A stretch of DNA of 64,000 nt from Bacteroidales bacterium (GCA_016290295.1 JAEETJ010000008.1:30198-94197); one strand, 5' to 3'; positions 24,396 to 34,063 are shown, numbered from the stretch's first letter. Notes: generated by a model not told the origin, from the sequence alone. Made by a program: numbers and translations.

Positions 24396-25813
24396 TCAAA
24401 CATTTCCTCCTTAAAATTAATCAAATACACCTTCTCTGTGGCACGGGTGACAGCGGTATATAGCCAGCGGACAAACTCCTTATCCAAGGCATCGTCGGGC
24501 AAATAGCCCTGGTCAACCAGCACAATTTTCCACTGACCACCCTGTGTTTTGTGGCAGGTAAGCGAATAGGCGAATTTGACCTGCACAGCATTCAGGAAAG
24601 GGTCATTTTTGATTTTCAGGTAACGCAAACGCTTATTGGCAATATCCTGGTAATCCATCGATACCTCCTGATACAGACGATGGGTATCCTCTTGCGACAA
24701 CGCAGCCGACTCACAATCCAAACTCTCCAAAATCAGCTTAATGTCAATATTAGGATACTGGGGATAATCGCACAAACGCACCGTCACATCCGCGAAATGA
24801 AAACCATACAACTCCTGTATCTTATTGATAGCCAATATTTCCATAATATCGCCATTGGCGATAAAACCCACCTCCGAGCCTTCATCCACCCAATAATAGT
24901 TGTTCTTGACCGCCATCAAGTAATCACCCGCCGCAATCTGACTTTCACGGAACAAAATCCTGTTTCTGATTTCGCTATTGAACATGAAAGCCCTTTTATT
25001 GGAACGGGTAATGGTCACAATCTCATCATGGTCGTAGCGACCGTATAGCGTATTCAGTTCCTCCTCCAAATCACCACCGGCAATACGTTGGAAATCAGGA
25101 AATTCTTCCCCACTGAAATAAGGGAAGTCATAATTCCCGACTTTCAGTTTTCCACGCAACTGATTAGCATTGTATAAAATACCCGAATCCAATGCCTGAC
25201 GCACTACATCAGTCAGCTGACAGGAGCTTAACGACAAGTTGAACGAATGCTTCAAGTATTCGATTTGCAAAGCGGGACTTTCATCCGAATGGACAGGCGG
25301 GAGCTGGGCATCATCCCCAATAAATAGCAACTTATTTTGCTCTCCTTCAAATACATAGCTAATCAAATCATCCAAGACACTTCGCGAAGAGAACAAATCG
25401 GAACGCTGCTGTGAATCGGAAATCATGGACACTTCATCCACGATAAACAAAGTGCGGTTCAGCTTATTGTCTTTCCTGCTGAAATGCAGCATTCCCTCCT
25501 GCATCTGCACTCTATAGATATGCTTATGGATAGTAAAAGCTTTATTACCAGAATATACCGAAAAAACCTTTGCCGCACGACCTGTCGGAGCCAGCAACAC
25601 CACCCGCTGATTCAACTTGTTCATGGTCTTTACCAAGGCACTCACCAAGGTCGTTTTACCCGTACCGGCATAGCCTTTCAGCACAAACAAAGCATTGGGC
25701 TGCGGTGTAGTCACAAATTCCGACAGCATATCGATAGCCGTTTCCTGTCCGGCTGTAGGCTCAAAAGGAATCTGTTGACGGAAAAGCGACTGAAAACCCT
25801 GTTTAGAAAGCAT
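24389..25813 (-). CDS. RecD-like ATP-dependent DNA helicase (superfamily 1)
   Basis: Seen: 474 residues from the ATG at 25813. Codons upstream belong to the overlapping TamL gene. Helicase motifs are in order: Q-motif region FEPTAGQETAIDML, Walker A LKGYAGTGKTTLVSAL, Walker B TLFIVDEVSMISD, motif III LLFIGDDAQLPPV, and C-terminal UvrD-like motifs YSLTCHKTQGGQW and WLYTAVTRATEKVYLINF. Known: small RecD2-like or Pif1/Dda-type helicases of this arrangement act 5' to 3' on DNA in repair or replication. It starts 11 bp inside the upstream gene, so translation is coupled. The final residues and stop run into a repeat array. Confidence 0.9.
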   Translation of the reverse strand: MLSKQGFQSLFRQQIPFEPTAGQETAIDMLSEFVTTPQPNALFVLKGYAGTGKTTLVSALVKTMNKLNQRVVLLAPTGRAAKVFSVYSGNKAFTIHKHIYRVQMQEGMLHFSRKDNKLNRTLFIVDEVSMISDSQQRSDLFSSRSVLDDLISYVFEGEQNKLLFIGDDAQLPPVHSDESPALQIEYLKHSFNLSLSSCQLTDVVRQALDSGILYNANQLRGKLKVGNYDFPYFSGEEFPDFQRIAGGDLEEELNTLYGRYDHDEIVTITRSNKRAFMFNSEIRNRILFRESQIAAGDYLMAVKNNYYWVDEGSEVGFIANGDIMEILAINKIQELYGFHFADVTVRLCDYPQYPNIDIKLILESLDCESAALSQEDTHRLYQEVSMDYQDIANKRLRYLKIKNDPFLNAVQVKFAYSLTCHKTQGGQWKIVLVDQGYLPDDALDKEFVRWLYTAVTRATEKVYLINFKEEMFDS

Positions 25814-28169
25814 GACCGATAGCGAATTTAAAACCCTGAGCCCAGTACCAAAGTTTATCAATCTTGTTTCTACCTTCTGTCCATTTCTTATTGATCCATG
25901 GCCCTCCAGCAAACTCTAAACGCGGATCATAGAAGGGTACCGCATAATCCAAGCGGATAATGAAGAAGTTGAAGTCCAAGCGGATACCCACACCGGCACA
26001 TACAGCCAGCTCCTTATAGAAACGTTTGAAACTGAATTCAGCATTCTCCATGCCTCCATATTTACGGGACATCCACACATTACCGGCATCGATAAACACG
26101 CCATACTTGAATGCCTTATAAATCGTACCACGATATTCCAAATTCAACTCAAACTTCACATCTCCGGTATATTCCACTCTTCGGCCACCATAATATGCAC
26201 CTGGCCCCACCCTTCTGTACGGGAAACCTCTCATACTACTACTTCCTCCCAGATAATAGCCAAGTTCGTATGGGATATTACTTTCTGGACCGATAGGCAA
26301 CTTGAAGCCTGCATTCAAGCGCATAGCAAACGAATTGTTATCGTTTATAGTTCTGCTATATTTGAAAATAAACTCCAATCCCTCGTAGCATACATAGTTA
26401 TAATTGCCCATTGTCCATCGCTCATGAGGCGAAAACAAAGCATTCAGGCCTGTCAGCAACAAGCCGCTGGATTCAAACAACAAAGTAAAACGCATGTTGT
26501 TTTTTTGCTTGTTCTTCTTGAAAGGAACCACATAATTAAAAGCGTACTTGAATGAAAGCAAGAAGAACTGGTCAAAACGATTCAAATAATCATCAGTATA
26601 ATATTCCAGAAACAGCATACTTCTCGAACCGTCATTATTGATAGTTCTGAACTCAACAGGAGTAATCTCGTGCGTAATGTAGTTATTGGGTCGGATAGTA
26701 TAGTAAAAACTTGCGTTAAACATCCATCGCACATACAAGCCGGAATAAGTAGTTCCAAGTACTACAGATGTGGAGTACTTCAATGCCTTCGGATTTTCGA
26801 AATGCTTAAACAGGAACAAACGGGGAAAATCGATTTTCACATTGGCGCCAACTTCCGGATACTGGTACTCTTTCGAATAATAAAAATAGCTGCCATAAAT
26901 ATTGAAATTGAAATTTTCTGCTCCCTTGAACAGATTCTTGTTCCCGTATGTAAATGACAAACCGCTCTTATCCGAGCGCACATCCACTTGGCCTCCAATA
27001 CTATGGACTTTTCTTCTCACCAAACGATATTCTGAATTCAGGTAGCCCGTTTTGGTAACAGTATCACGTTTGGACAAATCCTCCGTAAAAATAATTTCTA
27101 TATTGCTGAAATTATTCAAGTCCGACAAACCTTTCTTGGAACGAGAATACAAATCTTCAGAATACATGGTACCCTTTTTGCTGTATATCTTGTCGGTCAA
27201 GGTTCTGTATTTGAAGTCTTTCTTCAACTTACCATTCTTGCGGTAACGATTTTTCAGTTTTGGAGTAATGAATGCATAATTTGTCGAGTCACTTTTCAAG
27301 CGATATGAGTAGAACATGGTGGTGTCATATTCTGCATCTTCAGGATAAGCCAAGTTGTAATTAGGATGAATATTCACATTTTCAAAATAGTAACGATACT
27401 CGCTTTTCTCCACTGCCTGCACATCGGTAGTATCCATTACAAAATTAAGTACCAATGTTTTATATCCTTTTTCATTCCGATAATCAGAAGCATTAATAGT
27501 ATCCACTTCACAATAAAACAATGATGAATTCGCATGGTAGTATCCTTCATTCCTCAGCAATTTCACCATTCTGTCTATTTCATCAGTAATCAGATCCTCA
27601 TCGTAACGGTCACCCCGCTTAATAGCTGCATCACGCATGTTGAGCACAAAAATCTTTCTGAACTCATACACCGGGACACTCATACTCACTCTACGCACAT
27701 AATAAGGCTCGTTAGCTTTCACAAAATAATTCACCTGAGCCTTTTTCTTATGCGGAAAAGCAACTTCTGAACTGACTTCAGCATGGAAAAAGCCCTTCTG
27801 TTTCATCACGGTTTTCAGTTTCTGTTCCGACTTGGTAATCAGAGCTGAATCCAAAAGCACAGGAGGTTCACCCACACTTTCGCGCAGCCATCTTCTGGCC
27901 TTATTGTCCTTCAGCATCCCTGTTTTCTTGTCCAGTTTAGGTTGGGCAGAAGCATAAAGGGAGGTCTTCAAATTGAAGATGCCCATGAACTTGCTATTAG
28001 GCAGAGGTTGCACATAGTTGACCATATCCGAAAACTCGTCCCCCTTCACATCCTTCACCGTCACCGTATTCTTGACAAGCATATACTCATTGTCCTTCAG
28101 CACTTTGGTAGAGCTGCATGCAGACAAGAGCAATGCGAGGGTGAGGATGATTAAGGAGGTGTGTTTCAT
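25803..28169 (-). CDS. tamL: TamL: BamA/TamA-family outer-membrane lipoprotein
   Basis: Seen: 788 residues. The signal ends in a lipobox (LALLLSAC-SS), which is unusual for the superfamily and typical of the Bacteroidota TamL branch. POTRA-like domains occupy the N-terminal ~350 residues (NTVTVKDVKGDEF; MSVPVYEFRKIF). A 16-strand-type barrel follows, with the GLSFTYGNKNLF and SSMRGFPYRRVGPGAYYGG motifs and a terminal Phe (FKFAIGHAF). Known: TamA/TamL works with TamB in inserting lipids or proteins into the outer membrane. No tamB is adjacent here. It follows lolA after a 129-bp repeat array, and its end overlaps the helicase gene by 11 bp. Confidence 0.9.
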   Translation of the reverse strand: MKHTSLIILTLALLLSACSSTKVLKDNEYMLVKNTVTVKDVKGDEFSDMVNYVQPLPNSKFMGIFNLKTSLYASAQPKLDKKTGMLKDNKARRWLRESVGEPPVLLDSALITKSEQKLKTVMKQKGFFHAEVSSEVAFPHKKKAQVNYFVKANEPYYVRRVSMSVPVYEFRKIFVLNMRDAAIKRGDRYDEDLITDEIDRMVKLLRNEGYYHANSSLFYCEVDTINASDYRNEKGYKTLVLNFVMDTTDVQAVEKSEYRYYFENVNIHPNYNLAYPEDAEYDTTMFYSYRLKSDSTNYAFITPKLKNRYRKNGKLKKDFKYRTLTDKIYSKKGTMYSEDLYSRSKKGLSDLNNFSNIEIIFTEDLSKRDTVTKTGYLNSEYRLVRRKVHSIGGQVDVRSDKSGLSFTYGNKNLFKGAENFNFNIYGSYFYYSKEYQYPEVGANVKIDFPRLFLFKHFENPKALKYSTSVVLGTTYSGLYVRWMFNASFYYTIRPNNYITHEITPVEFRTINNDGSRSMLFLEYYTDDYLNRFDQFFLLSFKYAFNYVVPFKKNKQKNNMRFTLLFESSGLLLTGLNALFSPHERWTMGNYNYVCYEGLEFIFKYSRTINDNNSFAMRLNAGFKLPIGPESNIPYELGYYLGGSSSMRGFPYRRVGPGAYYGGRRVEYTGDVKFELNLEYRGTIYKAFKYGVFIDAGNVWMSRKYGGMENAEFSFKRFYKELAVCAGVGIRLDFNFFIIRLDYAVPFYDPRLEFAGGPWINKKWTEGRNKIDKLWYWAQGFKFAIGHAF

Positions 28170-28303
28170 TATAGGGGTCAGGGGTTAGGGGTTAGGGGTT
28201 AGGAGAGTTAGGAGAGTTAGGAGGGTTAGGAGGGTTAGGAGGGTTAGGAAGGTTAATTATCAATTATCAATTATCAATTATCAACTGTCAACTATCAACT
28301 ATC
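28170..28303 (-). repeat. Compound tandem array between lolA and tamL
   Basis: On the minus strand it starts with the lolA stop: TAG TTGATAG TTGACAG, then TTGATAA x4. Next come units of 9 bp TAACCCTCC and TAACTCTCC, then TAACCCC of 7 bp up to the tamL ATG. At least four unit families are joined. Confidence 0.85.
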
Positions 28304-28940
28304 TCATGTCATTGACGTCAACGTCTGGATGTTTGGTCAAATCGAAGACGAAAGAGCTGTCTTCCATAGGACTGTTGGTCACGAATTTATCAATGTGATA
28401 GCTATAAATAGTATTATCTTTTTCAAAAGCCGAAATGCTCATAATTTCCTGCTTTGCCTTATCAATCACCAAACGGATTTTGTAGAAGGAGCTTGACTGT
28501 ATCGGCATCAGGTCGATGATCTGCACCAGTTTGCTGTTTTCAGTATCTTCACGGATGAATTTGGCTCGGTATTCCTTATCCCATTCGCCAAGGATCTTTG
28601 CCGGGTTCAGCAGATTATCTTCTTCTTCAATATATTCGAATATAGAAACCTCATTCACATCCTTCTGATAGTTCCACAGCGTTTTGCCATCGCAATAGCT
28701 GGTTTGGTTGCCAAAGACAAAGGTATATTTTTCACCCTTGATTGTCATCACACCCGATTTACTGTCCAGCACCTTGTCATTTTTCTCGCACTTGTAGGTG
28801 TAATCGATTTTCATGGTCGTATAAGCCGCATACTTGGAGGCAAGCTTCTTCAAAATGGGCGTAGCCCCTCCGTCAACACTCTGGGCACTGAGGCCGAATG
28901 TTGCCAGAACGATTGCGATTATCAGGCTTATTCTTTTCAT
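28299..28940 (-). CDS. lolA: LolA-like outer-membrane lipoprotein carrier
   Basis: Seen: 213 residues: signal peptide (MKRISLIIAIVLATFGLSAQ), then the LolA half-barrel (TTMKIDYTYKCEKNDKVLDS, GVMTIKGEKYTFVFGNQTSYCDGKTLWNYQK, EYIEEEDNLLNPAKIL, SFYKIRLVIDKAKQEIMSI). Known: LolA ferries lipoproteins across the periplasm, and Bacteroidota copies are diverged and commonly lie next to ftsK as here. It has its own -7 box (28975-28983) despite following ftsK by 84 bp. Its last codons and stop (ATG AGA TAG) run straight into a tandem-repeat array. Confidence 0.9.
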   Translation of the reverse strand: MKRISLIIAIVLATFGLSAQSVDGGATPILKKLASKYAAYTTMKIDYTYKCEKNDKVLDSKSGVMTIKGEKYTFVFGNQTSYCDGKTLWNYQKDVNEVSIFEYIEEEDNLLNPAKILGEWDKEYRAKFIREDTENSKLVQIIDLMPIQSSSFYKIRLVIDKAKQEIMSISAFEKDNTIYSYHIDKFVTNSPMEDSSFVFDLTKHPDVDVNDMR

Positions 28941-28974
28941 TGTTGTTAGTTTTAGGGTTGAACTTTAATTCGCG

Positions 28975-28983
28975 GCAAATATA
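28975..28983 (-). promoter_or_regulatory. -7 box of lolA
   Basis: TATATTTGC on the minus strand, 35 bases before the lolA ATG. Confidence 0.7.
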
Positions 28984-29023
28984 CAATATATTTTACCTTA
29001 AGATATAAGAAAAAACCGCAAGT

Positions 29024-31678
29024 TTAAAGAATTCCCATACGTTGAAGTATAACTTTCAGTTCTTCAGAGGTTTTCACTTTCACCTCACGGGGTTTTCCAC
29101 TCCGTTCTGCCGGACCGACAATGCCAAATTCCTCCAACTGGTCCATGATACGCCCTGCCCTATTATACCCCAGTTTCATTTTTCGCTGAATGCTTGAGGT
29201 TGAGCCCTGCTGTGTTTGCACCACCAAGGTAGCCGCATCCATGAAGAGCGGGTCAATCTCATCCGAGTCGAAATCGTCACCGCCGTCAGAGCCGCGGTCA
29301 TCTGATGCTTCTTCCGCCACTTCAGGCAAGAGGAAGGGTTCGGGATAAGCCTGTTGTTCCTCGATAAAATTGACTACACGTTCCACTTCGGGGGTATCGA
29401 CAAACGCGCATTGCAGACGAATAAGGTCGCTACCTGTGGAAATCAGCATATCACCCTTACCTATCAGCTGGTTGGCACCGCTACCATCGAGGATGGTACG
29501 CGAGTCAACGATGGAAGTAACACGGAACGCGATACGAGCGGGGAAGTTGGCCTTGATGATACCTGTGATAATGTTGACAGATGGACGCTGGGTAGCGATA
29601 ACCAAATGGATACCGATAGCACGTGCCAGCTGGGCCAGACGGGCGATAGGCATTTCCACCTCACGGCCCGCCGTCATGATCAGATCACCGAACTCATCTA
29701 TAATCAACACGATATAGGGCAGATAGCGGTGGCCGAATGCGGGAGAAAGCTTGCGTGCGCAGAATTTCGCGTTGTATTCCTTGATATTTCTTGTTTTTGC
29801 GATTTTCAGCAGGTCATAACGCTGATCCATCTCGGCACAAAGCGAATTCAAAGTACGCACCACCTTCTTGGTATCGGTAATAATAGCCTCTTCCACATCC
29901 GGAAGCTTTGCCAAATAATGATTTTCGATGGCTGAATAAAGGGTGAATTCCACTTTCTTGGGATCCACCAACACAAACTTCAACTCAGATGGATGTTTGG
30001 TATAAAGCAGAGATGTGATAATGGCGTTCAAGCCCACAGATTTACCCTGACCAGTTGCACCTGCCATCAGTACATGCGGCATTTTGGCCAAATCCACCAC
30101 AAACGGCTCATCGCTGATGGTCTTACCCAAGGCAATCGGCAGCTCATACTTGTTGTTCTTGAACTTGTCGGAAGCCAGCACATCCTTCATCGACACGATA
30201 TTCGGCGACTTGTTCGGCACTTCAATACCGATGGTTCCGCGACCAGGAATAGGAGCAATAATACGGATACCCAAGGCAGCCAAGCTCAATGCGATATCAT
30301 CCTCCAAGTTCTTGATTTTGCTAATACGAACGCCTTCCGCAGGCACAATTTCATACAAGGTAACCGTCGGTCCAACCGTAGCTGTGATATTTTTGATGCT
30401 AATTCCGAAATTATTCAGGGTTTGTTCAATACGCACCTTTTTCTCGGTCAATTCTTTACGCATCTGCTCTTCATTAGCTTCCTTGGCAGGATAATCATTC
30501 AATAGGTCCAAGGACGGGAATTGATAGAAGGACAAATCCTTTCTGGGGTCATAATCTTCCAAAGGTTCCTCGGCAACACCAGTTTCAGCATTTTCAGAAC
30601 TTTCATTTTCAGCATCAGTGGGTTCAAGTACCTCTTCTTCCACTCCTGGGAAGAGCTCATCCGCGGTTTTTTCGCCACCGCCCATCTTCACCTCAAAAGG
30701 AACTTCCTCAAACTTCTTTTGTTCCTTTTTATGGGACAACAATTCGGCAAAACCATCATCCTGCACCTTTTCCTCCTCGACTTTATCTTCTTTTTCCGTA
30801 GGCTCAAAATGGAATACATTGCCACGATACTCGTCGCTCAGCTCATTCTTATTGGTGATATACAAATCCGACAATTTGGTATCCTCCGTCTGGGGTTCAA
30901 ACTTAACCTCTTCCTCCTCCTCGTCGCGGCTAAACCATCTTTTTCTTTTCTTTTTATTCTGATTATCCACCACTTCATTCGCATCATTGGCACCAGACTG
31001 AGCTCTTTTAGGCAGACGCAACTTCAAGAAATAGCTCATGGAGAAATTATAACACAAAATCAGCAGGATCAGCAACAAAGCAATCAAGATGAGGATTGCC
31101 ACCCAGCGACCTGTAGCAGAAACCAGCAGATTGGAAAAGTAAGTGCCAAAATTACCAGCCAAGAACTCATTGTCGGAGCTATAGACAAACACACCCAAAG
31201 TCAATGACAGCCATGCCATGGTCAGCAGTGTAGCCACTGTGGTGCGGAACAACGGGAGTGGAGTTTTGGAGAAAGTGAGCCGGATACCATAGAGGAAAAG
31301 CAGGAAGGCAAAACCGAGTGAGAAAATTCCCATGCAACAATCCACAAAGAAATAGGCCAAGTGAGCGCCCAAAGTACCTGCCACATTACCGGGGGCTATA
31401 TGTCCAGACACATGTGAGAGGTCGGCCTCATGATGAAAGAAATAAGAGACAAGTGACACCAGCAACAGCACGGCAAAAAGCATCAGCAGCACACCATATA
31501 CTTGCATAGCGCGCGGTCCGAAAATTCCACCACCAGAAGAAGTTGATGAGGATTTTTCTTTCCCTTTCTTTGAATTTTTCCTTTCTTTTTTCCCTTTGCC
31601 AGAGGACTTTTGGGAGACAAGTTTTGCGGTCTTCACCTTGTTCACCACAGGCTTCGGCTTTTTGTTGGCGTTATACAT
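29024..31678 (-). CDS. ftsK: DNA translocase FtsK
   Basis: Seen: 884 residues. A basic N-terminus is followed by four transmembrane helices (to ~residue 215), an acidic low-complexity linker (to ~410), and the alpha-beta motor with Walker A GATGQGKSVGLNAI (~545) and Walker B YIVLIIDEFGDLIM (~663). The C-terminal gamma winged helix is LVVQTQQGSTSSIQRKMKLGYNRAGRIMDQLE. Known: FtsK pumps chromosome termini through the septum, and gamma reads KOPS and activates XerCD at dif. No xer gene or recognisable dif is in the window. Promoter box TATTTTTGT at 31713-31721. Followed by lolA. Confidence 0.97.
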   Translation of the reverse strand: MYNANKKPKPVVNKVKTAKLVSQKSSGKGKKERKNSKKGKEKSSSTSSGGGIFGPRAMQVYGVLLMLFAVLLLVSLVSYFFHHEADLSHVSGHIAPGNVAGTLGAHLAYFFVDCCMGIFSLGFAFLLFLYGIRLTFSKTPLPLFRTTVATLLTMAWLSLTLGVFVYSSDNEFLAGNFGTYFSNLLVSATGRWVAILILIALLLILLILCYNFSMSYFLKLRLPKRAQSGANDANEVVDNQNKKKRKRWFSRDEEEEEVKFEPQTEDTKLSDLYITNKNELSDEYRGNVFHFEPTEKEDKVEEEKVQDDGFAELLSHKKEQKKFEEVPFEVKMGGGEKTADELFPGVEEEVLEPTDAENESSENAETGVAEEPLEDYDPRKDLSFYQFPSLDLLNDYPAKEANEEQMRKELTEKKVRIEQTLNNFGISIKNITATVGPTVTLYEIVPAEGVRISKIKNLEDDIALSLAALGIRIIAPIPGRGTIGIEVPNKSPNIVSMKDVLASDKFKNNKYELPIALGKTISDEPFVVDLAKMPHVLMAGATGQGKSVGLNAIITSLLYTKHPSELKFVLVDPKKVEFTLYSAIENHYLAKLPDVEEAIITDTKKVVRTLNSLCAEMDQRYDLLKIAKTRNIKEYNAKFCARKLSPAFGHRYLPYIVLIIDEFGDLIMTAGREVEMPIARLAQLARAIGIHLVIATQRPSVNIITGIIKANFPARIAFRVTSIVDSRTILDGSGANQLIGKGDMLISTGSDLIRLQCAFVDTPEVERVVNFIEEQQAYPEPFLLPEVAEEASDDRGSDGGDDFDSDEIDPLFMDAATLVVQTQQGSTSSIQRKMKLGYNRAGRIMDQLEEFGIVGPAERSGKPREVKVKTSEELKVILQRMGIL

Positions 31679-31712
31679 AAACTACAATCCTTCTAAAGTA
31701 ATTAAATATCTT

Positions 31713-31721
31713 ACAAAAATA
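31713..31721 (-). promoter_or_regulatory. -7 box of ftsK
   Basis: TATTTTTGT on the minus strand, 35 bases before the ftsK ATG. Confidence 0.65.
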
Positions 31722-31823
31722 CTTCTTTTTGTCATGACAAATTATTTTAATAAGAAAAGAATATTAACAATAATATGTTGGAAATTTCGTTATCTAATGC
31801 AAAAGAAATTAGAGGACTAATCG

Positions 31824-31832
31824 TATTTTTGT
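31824..31832 (+). promoter_or_regulatory. -7 box of the exbB-exbD-tonB-folC operon
   Basis: TATTTTTGT, 17 bases before ATG 31849. It is the only -7 box seen for the four genes. Confidence 0.72.
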
Positions 31833-31848
31833 CAAAATTTTCCAGATT

Positions 31849-32541
31849 ATGAACTATCTAACATTATTACAAGCAGAAATTCCCGTCAGCGAGACCGTGA
31901 CGGAGGCGACAGAACACCAACTCAGCATTTTCCAACTGGTTTTTGATGTCAACAGCTTATGGATCATGATACCTCTTATCATCATGCTGTGCTTGGCCAT
32001 TTACATATTTGTAGAGAGAATGCTGGTGCTGGATAAAGCCAGCAAGGAAGACCGTAATTTCATGAACAACATCCGCGATTTTATCCATGACGGCAAGATT
32101 GAGTCGGCAGTAGCTTTGTGCAAAGGCAACGACACTCCCCTGGCCCGCATGATTGAGAAAGGTTTGTCACGATTGGGCAAGCCGCTCAATGATATTGCCG
32201 CAGCCATCGAAAACACTGGCAAGTTGGAAATCCAACGCTTGGAAAAACGAGTATCCATTGTGGGTACCATCTCCGGTGCAGGTCCCATGTTGGGATTCTT
32301 GGGTACAGTTGTAGGTATGGTCATTGCCTTCCACAACATGGCCGCCAACCCCAACAACTTGGATGTAAGCACATTGTCATCAGGTATTTACACCGCAATG
32401 ATCACTACTGTAGGCGGTTTGATTGTGGGTATTATCGCTTATTTCTTCTATAACATTCTGGTCAACAGAATTTCCAATGTAGTGTATATGCTGGAGGCCA
32501 AATCCACCGAATTCATGGACCTGTTGCACGAGCCCATGTAA
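31849..32541 (+). CDS. exbB: ExbB/TolQ/MotA family proton channel
   Basis: Seen: 230 residues with three membrane helices: SLWIMIPLIIMLCLAIYIFVE, then after a cytoplasmic loop ISGAGPMLGFLGTVVGMVIAF and IYTAMITTVGGLIVGIIAYFF. The loop holds CKGNDTPLARMIEKGLSR, and helix 2/3 motifs GPMLGFLGTVVGM and TTVGGLIVGI are diagnostic. Known: the ExbB pentamer with ExbD uses the proton gradient to drive TonB (or TolA). First gene of exbB-exbD-tonB-folC. A tandem array follows the stop. Confidence 0.93.
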   Translation: MNYLTLLQAEIPVSETVTEATEHQLSIFQLVFDVNSLWIMIPLIIMLCLAIYIFVERMLVLDKASKEDRNFMNNIRDFIHDGKIESAVALCKGNDTPLARMIEKGLSRLGKPLNDIAAAIENTGKLEIQRLEKRVSIVGTISGAGPMLGFLGTVVGMVIAFHNMAANPNNLDVSTLSSGIYTAMITTVGGLIVGIIAYFFYNILVNRISNVVYMLEAKSTEFMDLLHEPM

Positions 32542-32544
32542 TTT

Positions 32545-32628
32545 TTCAATGTGCAAATTAGTTAATTAGCAAATGTGCTAATTATTAATTTGCTAATTTG
32601 CTAATTTACAAATTCACTAATTTTATCA
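32545..32628 (+). repeat. AT-rich octamer array between exbB and exbD
   Basis: Units related to TTAGCAAA and TAATTTGC, 8 bp (CAAATTAGTTAATTAGCAAA, TAATTTGC twice, TAATTTAC), begin a few bases after the exbB stop and reach the exbD start. The same motif family lies upstream of ppdK, the DUF349 gene and rbfA. Confidence 0.75.
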
Positions 32629-32630
32629 AG

Positions 32631-33071
32631 ATGAATATACAACTGCAAAATAAACAGAACGTACAGTTCAATTCGGCCTCCATGTCGGACTTGGTGTTCC
32701 TGTTGCTGATATTCTTCATGATCACCTCGACGCTGGTGGCACCAAATGCCATCAACTTGCTGCTGCCGCGGAGCAATTCGGGCAAACAGCTGGCCTCAAG
32801 AAATATTGAGGTGTACATTGATGCTGAGAAGAACTACTATGTGAACCCCCAAAGTCATCAGTCGGCCCCCATCGCATACGAAGAGCTGTTGCCCGCTTTG
32901 CAGGATGCCGCTGCTAACGACAAATCGGAGAACAAAGCCATCGTGCTACGTGCCGACAAGACCGTGCCTATTGAAAATGTGGTGGCGTTGATGGATGTGC
33001 TGAACCAGCTGAATGACGAATTTGAGGAAGCGGACCGATATAAGATTGTGCTGGCGACAGAGGCGAAATAG
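32631..33071 (+). CDS. exbD: ExbD/TolR family biopolymer transporter
   Basis: Seen: 146 residues from ATG 32631. A short cytoplasmic N-terminus (QFNSASMSDLVFLLLIFFMI) carries the helix with the conserved Asp (SMSDLVF) that conducts protons in ExbD/TolR, then a periplasmic domain (NIEVYIDAEKNYYVN...IVLRADKTVPIENVVALMDVL). Known: ExbD with ExbB energises TonB. The stop TAG is immediately followed by GTAGAAG repeats, and the tonB gene begins only 302 bp later, an unusually long gap inside this operon. Confidence 0.93.
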   Translation: MNIQLQNKQNVQFNSASMSDLVFLLLIFFMITSTLVAPNAINLLLPRSNSGKQLASRNIEVYIDAEKNYYVNPQSHQSAPIAYEELLPALQDAAANDKSENKAIVLRADKTVPIENVVALMDVLNQLNDEFEEADRYKIVLATEAK

Positions 33072-33335
33072 GTAGAAGGTAGAAGGTAGAAGTTTGCGGT
33101 GGAACCGCAACCGCCGCATAGAATGGAGGTTCCGCCAGATACGCAGGTAGAAGGTAGAAGGTAGAAGTTTGCGGTGGAACCGCAACCGCCGCATAGATGA
33201 ACAGGATACAGGGGACAGATATAAATTGCGGTGGAACCGCAGCCGCCGCATAGAGGAACAGGATACAGGGGACAGATATAAATTGCGGTGGAACCGTAAA
33301 GATTACAGGATTACAGGATTACAGGATGATGGATG
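33069..33335 (+). repeat. Repeat block between exbD and tonB
   Basis: This holds all of the 302-bp gap. GTAGAAG units (twice, at 33070 and 33145) alternate with a GCGGTGGAACCGC hairpin followed by CGCCGCATAG (three and a half copies near 33099, 33171, 33229, 33284). ACAGGATACAGGGGACAG blocks (33203, 33260) and GGATTACA x3 (33302-33326) follow. No -7 box was seen. Confidence 0.85.
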
Positions 33336-33373
33336 TTAGATAATTTCCCGCAGGGAATTAATACCAATGGATA

Positions 33374-34063
33374 ATGGACCAAGAGAAAAAAAATAAAATC
33401 ATATCGGCAGGGGTGACGGCCATCACCATGTTGTTATTGATGGTTTTCATGATCTGCTGTGGTTTCACGGAGATGGTGCCACCACCACCCGCCAAGAAAG
33501 CCATCTTAATCGAGCTGACCTCCGGTGGAGGTGGCGGCGGTGGCGTGCAAGCCTCACAACACAAGACACAGCCCGCCAGCTCATCAGTACCCGTAGCCAC
33601 ACAGAACGCCGAGGAAGCTCCTGTCATTAGCGGCACACACAAGCCGAAGACCACTGCGGAAAAGACTCCCGTAGTAGAAGAACCCAAACCTGATGTAAAT
33701 GCGGCCTATAGGCCCGGACGTGGCGGTGGCAGCGGCGGAGGTAGCGGCACGGGCAGTGGCAGCGGTTCTGGCAGCGGACTCGGTCCCGGCACGGGAGGAG
33801 GCTACGGTGGAGGTATCGGCTATGGCACCGGCACTCGTAATTATAAATATATGCCCGAACAGACAGTGTCAGAAACCGGACAAGTCTGTGTAGAAGTACA
33901 TGTCGATGCTGATGGGAATGTAATTGACGCACGTGTCATTAGCAACAATAAATACCCTACCACCATCACCAATCGCAGCATACAAGCCGAATGTGTGGCA
34001 AAAGCCAAAACGGCTAAATATGTCAAAGGCAAAGAGGAATTGCGCATCATTGTTTTCAAGTAA
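33374..34063 (+). CDS. tonB: TonB family energy transducer with Gly-rich linker
   Basis: Seen: 229 residues. A cytoplasmic head and one membrane helix (ITMLLLMVFMICCGFTEM) lead to PPPPAKK and a Gly/Ser/Thr-rich periplasmic linker in two parts (SGGGGGGG; GRGGGSGGGSGTGSGSGSG). The C-terminal TonB-like domain is QVCVEVHVDADGNVIDARVI...AKAKTAKYVKG. Known: TonB spans the periplasm and pulls on outer-membrane receptors, powered by ExbBD. The domain is TonB-like in layout but lacks the long C-terminal strand of FPGG-type TonBs, so a TolA/AgmX-like role is possible. It is followed by folC after 18 bp. Confidence 0.82.
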   Translation: MDQEKKNKIISAGVTAITMLLLMVFMICCGFTEMVPPPPAKKAILIELTSGGGGGGGVQASQHKTQPASSSVPVATQNAEEAPVISGTHKPKTTAEKTPVVEEPKPDVNAAYRPGRGGGSGGGSGTGSGSGSGSGLGPGTGGGYGGGIGYGTGTRNYKYMPEQTVSETGQVCVEVHVDADGNVIDARVISNNKYPTTITNRSIQAECVAKAKTAKYVKGKEELRIIVFK

